Assembly (NCBI GenBank): GCA_031296345.1
Contig: JARLFW010000029.1
Span: 1-8,467 of the forward strand
Length of the DNA stretch: 8,467 nt
Direction: 5' to 3'
Origin: Nitrosotalea sp.
Lineage (GTDB): Archaea; Thermoproteota; Nitrososphaeria; Nitrososphaerales; Nitrosopumilaceae
Shown: piece by piece, positions 6,306-8,467 of the stretch
How positions within the stretch are numbered: position 1 is the first letter of the stretch
How the letters are laid out: the number at the start of each line of letters is the position of its first letter
Notes under the pieces: model-generated
What the model saw: only the letters and a program-made list of their open reading frames with translations
Told to the model about the DNA's origin: nothing
Database searches by the model: none
Made by a program: the position numbers and the translations under genes

Positions 6306-7763
6306 ATGAACTATGAGCAAATAATGCAACTTGCACTGGAGCGCGGATTTTATTTTCCTAGCTGTGAGATTTATTCAGATGCTCAAGCTGGGTTTTGGGA
6401 ATATGGTCCAACAGGAGTTAATCTAAAGAACAAATTCATAGAATTGTGGAGAAGAGAATTTGTCAGAAGAGACAGAATGTGGGAGATTGACGGTTCCCAG
6501 ATCATGTCAGAAAATGTCTTTGTAGCCTCTGGTCATCTTGCAAGTTTTGCAGATCCTATTGCAACATGTACAAAATGCAAGTCAATTTTTAGAGCAGACA
6601 AGATGATTGAAGAGATTACTAAAATAACAATTCCTGAAAATGCAGACTTGGAAGAATTTGATAAAGTCATAGAAGAGAAGAAAATTACATGCTCCAAGTG
6701 TAAGGGAAGTTTTGAGAAGATAAAAAAATTCAACATGATGTTCAGGGTAGGCATAGGCGCACAAAATGAATCGGCTTACTTGAGGCCTGAGACGTGTCAA
6801 TCCATCTTTGTTGATTTTCCAAGACTCTTCAAAACAATGAGAGGAAAACTTCCAATAGGTATTGCACAGATAGGAAAAAGTTTCAGAAATGAAATATCCC
6901 CAAGACAGAGTCTTTTGAGACTAAGAGAGTTTTATCAGGCAGAGATAGAGGTATTTTGTAATCCTGGCAAGCTTGATGACTTGCCAAAGTTCTCAGAAGT
7001 TGAAAATACTCTGATAAGAATAATGGTTGATGATTCGATAAAAAGTATGACCTGTAAAGAAGCAGTAGATTCTGGAATAGTACCAAACAAGCTTGTGGCT
7101 TATTATCTTGGATTGCTTGTAGAGTTTTATCAAAAGACTGGAATTGATGTTAACAAAAGTAGATTTAGAAAACTAGGTGATAAAGAAAAGGCATTTTATG
7201 CAACTGTAGCTTTTGACTTTGAAGTTGAGACCAATACAGGTTGGCTAGAACTTGTTGCGTGTAATTATAGATCAGACTATGATCTAAAGAGTCATGCAAA
7301 TATCAGTAAAGAAAAATTTGAGGTAATCGATGATGAGATCAAAGTTTTACCACATGTGTTTGAGATATCAATGGGAATAGACCGAAGTCTATACACAATG
7401 ATAGAACATAGACTACGTGAAGATAAGGAAAATGACAGAGTTGTTCTTTCCTTGGAGCCATACCTTGCACCTATTCATGTTGGAGTTTTATCACTTGTAA
7501 AAAAAGATGGTCTTGCAGAAAAAACTGATGAAATTTACTTTATGTTAAGAAAAAAATATGATGCATTTTTGGACCACTCTGGCGCCATAGGAAGAAGATA
7601 TAGAAGATTAGACGAGATTGGTGCCCCCTTTGCAATAACAATTGATCATCAGACATTAGAAGATCAAACTGTTACAATACGAAATCGTGATTCAATGAGT
7701 CAAGAAAGGATTAAGATCTCAGAACTAGACTCTCATCTTGCACAAGCTACTGCATTTCCTTAA
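6306..7763 (+). CDS. glyS: Glycyl-tRNA synthetase, class II (alpha2 type)
   Basis: Joins glycine to tRNA-Gly. The N-terminus is typical (ALERGFYFPSCEIY, then GFWEYGPTGVNLKNKF at 29-44). A zinc-type insertion follows, with Cys88-x2-Cys91, FRADKMIEE (95-103) and Cys129-x2-Cys132. The core has FNMMFRVGIG (142-151), YLRPETCQS (158-166), IGKSFRNEISPR (189-200, motif 2) with REFYQAEIEVF (207-217), and EISMGIDRSLYTMIEH (353-368, motif 3). The C-terminal anticodon-binding domain begins near LAPIHVGVLSL (387-397) and contains GAIGRRYRRLDEIGAPFAITID (426-447). At 485 residues it is near the compact Thermus-type enzyme and shorter than many archaeal and eukaryotic forms. PETCQS and SPRQSLLR replace the usual PETAQG and SPR-x-GLLR. 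The start follows nfo by 20 bases; GGAAG at 6289 is a weak candidate ribosome site. Identification is confident. Confidence 0.96.
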   Translation: MNYEQIMQLALERGFYFPSCEIYSDAQAGFWEYGPTGVNLKNKFIELWRREFVRRDRMWEIDGSQIMSENVFVASGHLASFADPIATCTKCKSIFRADKMIEEITKITIPENADLEEFDKVIEEKKITCSKCKGSFEKIKKFNMMFRVGIGAQNESAYLRPETCQSIFVDFPRLFKTMRGKLPIGIAQIGKSFRNEISPRQSLLRLREFYQAEIEVFCNPGKLDDLPKFSEVENTLIRIMVDDSIKSMTCKEAVDSGIVPNKLVAYYLGLLVEFYQKTGIDVNKSRFRKLGDKEKAFYATVAFDFEVETNTGWLELVACNYRSDYDLKSHANISKEKFEVIDDEIKVLPHVFEISMGIDRSLYTMIEHRLREDKENDRVVLSLEPYLAPIHVGVLSLVKKDGLAEKTDEIYFMLRKKYDAFLDHSGAIGRRYRRLDEIGAPFAITIDHQTLEDQTVTIRNRDSMSQERIKISELDSHLAQATAFP

Positions 7764-7780
7764 GGTTAGACTAGAAATTC
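7764..7780. other. 17-base convergent gap, glyS / beta-rich protein
   Basis: The two converging genes have stops only 17 bases apart. I see no hairpin and no long T run on either strand, so transcripts may overlap at their 3' ends. Confidence 0.5.
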
Positions 7781-8467
7781 TTATTCAGACAAGAATGGAA
7801 TCACTACAGGTCTGAAGGTTATCTTGAGTGGAACACCTTCCATTACCTGGCTTTGTGGTGACAAGTCTATTTGGGAATCAATTTCTACCTTCCAAGTTCC
7901 TATTATAGGATCTACTGAAGTAATTGAGAATCTCTCTAGTGGGTCACTTATTCCAGAATATCTAACTCTGTATACTTGGTCACCTACTACAACACTCTTT
8001 ATCTGTCCTGGCAAACCAAATGTTGAATCCTTTACAAGACATTCATCAGATGGACCAATTACACATGTGCCATCAGGTGCAACTACCTTGTATCTCATGT
8101 TACCATCATTGTTAAATGATGAATAGAGAATCTCTGGATTGGCAATAGCATTACCAATATTGTCATTGATTGCAGATATGGTAATTGGTTTTGCAATAGA
8201 TGCGGTCTGTACTGATGAGAATGTAATGATGTTGGCTTGAGCAGTAAATGATTTATCGTATACATTAGCTACTGCTTCAATCTTATGATTTACAAGATCA
8301 TCTGTTGGTTGGGTCTTCCATTCTAATCTTACTGGAGTCTGTCCCTTGTCGAATAGTTTTCCTGGAGAAGTGTAAACAGTTTTGCCATCTACTACAAGTG
8401 AGATTGTACCATACACTGGCTGTCCGTTGTTGGTAAAGTAAGCAGAAGGTCTTGCTGTTGTTCCTGC
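7781..8467 (-). CDS. Beta-rich, probably extracellular protein with a CARDB/Ig-like region (partial, C-terminal 228 residues)
   Basis: The frame is open from the right edge to the TAA at 7783-7781, so the N-terminus lies outside; a GTG at 8416 is unlikely to be the start because the frame and the domain pattern continue upstream of it. Visible residues 1-85 look like a CARDB or Ig-like beta domain: YGTISLVVDGKTVYTSPGK, then PVRLEWKT and HKIEAVANVYDKSF. Residues 100-228 form a second beta-type region with PDGTCVIGPSDECLVKD (Cys135 and Cys143, a possible disulfide) and FSITSVDPIIGTWKVEID (180-197). No membrane anchor or sorting signal is seen at the C-terminus (FRPVVIPFLSE). Thr, Ser, Asn and Gln content and the near absence of Cys suit a secreted or cell-surface protein, but a signal peptide cannot be checked. 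Exact family not recognised. Confidence 0.75.
   Translation of the reverse strand, partial: AGTTARPSAYFTNNGQPVYGTISLVVDGKTVYTSPGKLFDKGQTPVRLEWKTQPTDDLVNHKIEAVANVYDKSFTAQANIITFSSVQTASIAKPITISAINDNIGNAIANPEILYSSFNNDGNMRYKVVAPDGTCVIGPSDECLVKDSTFGLPGQIKSVVVGDQVYRVRYSGISDPLERFSITSVDPIIGTWKVEIDSQIDLSPQSQVMEGVPLKITFRPVVIPFLSE

Noticed and set aside
7824..8126. A 100-codon plus-strand frame opposite the right-edge gene
   Set aside because: It is antisense to a frame open across the whole region with coherent beta-domain sequence; no promoter or ribosome site precedes it.
8414..8416. GTG at 8416 as the true start of the right-edge gene
   Set aside because: The frame stays open for 17 more codons to the edge, with sequence (PSAYFTNNGQP) that fits the same beta domain.
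1..8467. A new defence or mobile system
   Set aside because: No transposase, integrase, repeat array, toxin-antitoxin pair or tRNA-end repeat is visible; most genes are conserved housekeeping functions with uniform composition.

Overview
This AT-rich window looks like chromosomal DNA from a mesophilic archaeon, most likely a Nitrososphaerota (Thaumarchaeota) member of the Nitrosopumilus type. The support is an archaeal two-subunit primase (PriL/PriS), a single-chain GlyRS with the archaeal-style zinc insertion, promoters that fit leaderless archaeal transcription, and low GC. The assignment rests on protein character and composition; no database search was possible.

Layout. Four genes lie on the minus strand in transcription order: priL (5316 down to 4306), priS (4309 down to 3185, ATGA overlap with priL), a UPF0182-family membrane protein (3097 down to 254), and the first 84 codons of a class-I glutamine amidotransferase (252 down to 1, cut by the left edge). 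Diverging from priL across a 126-base gap are two plus-strand genes: nfo, encoding endonuclease IV (5443-6285), and glyS, encoding glycyl-tRNA synthetase (6306-7763). Converging on glyS with a 17-base gap is the C-terminal part of a large beta-rich, probably extracellular protein, cut by the right edge (7781-8467, minus strand). No stretch above 300 bases lacks a gene. I saw no tRNA, rRNA, CRISPR array or insertion sequence.

How the genes work together. PriL and PriS form the heterodimeric replicative primase, and the overlapping ATGA suits coupled translation. Endonuclease IV repairs abasic sites, so the divergent promoter region separates a replication unit from a repair gene. GlyRS is a translation enzyme downstream of nfo. 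UPF0182 is a widespread membrane family of unknown function with a large external domain; here it is joined by a one-base gap to a GuaA-like amidotransferase, a pairing whose meaning is unclear.

Initiation signals differ by position. The two divergent first genes have TATA-like boxes about 25 bases before the start codon and no Shine-Dalgarno motif, as expected for leaderless mRNAs. Internal minus-strand genes have purine-rich Shine-Dalgarno motifs 8 to 9 bases before ATG or TTG starts. I found no convincing new multi-gene system. The most notable points are a possible second zinc site in PriS, small-residue changes in conserved GlyRS catalytic motifs, and the UPF0182-amidotransferase coupling.
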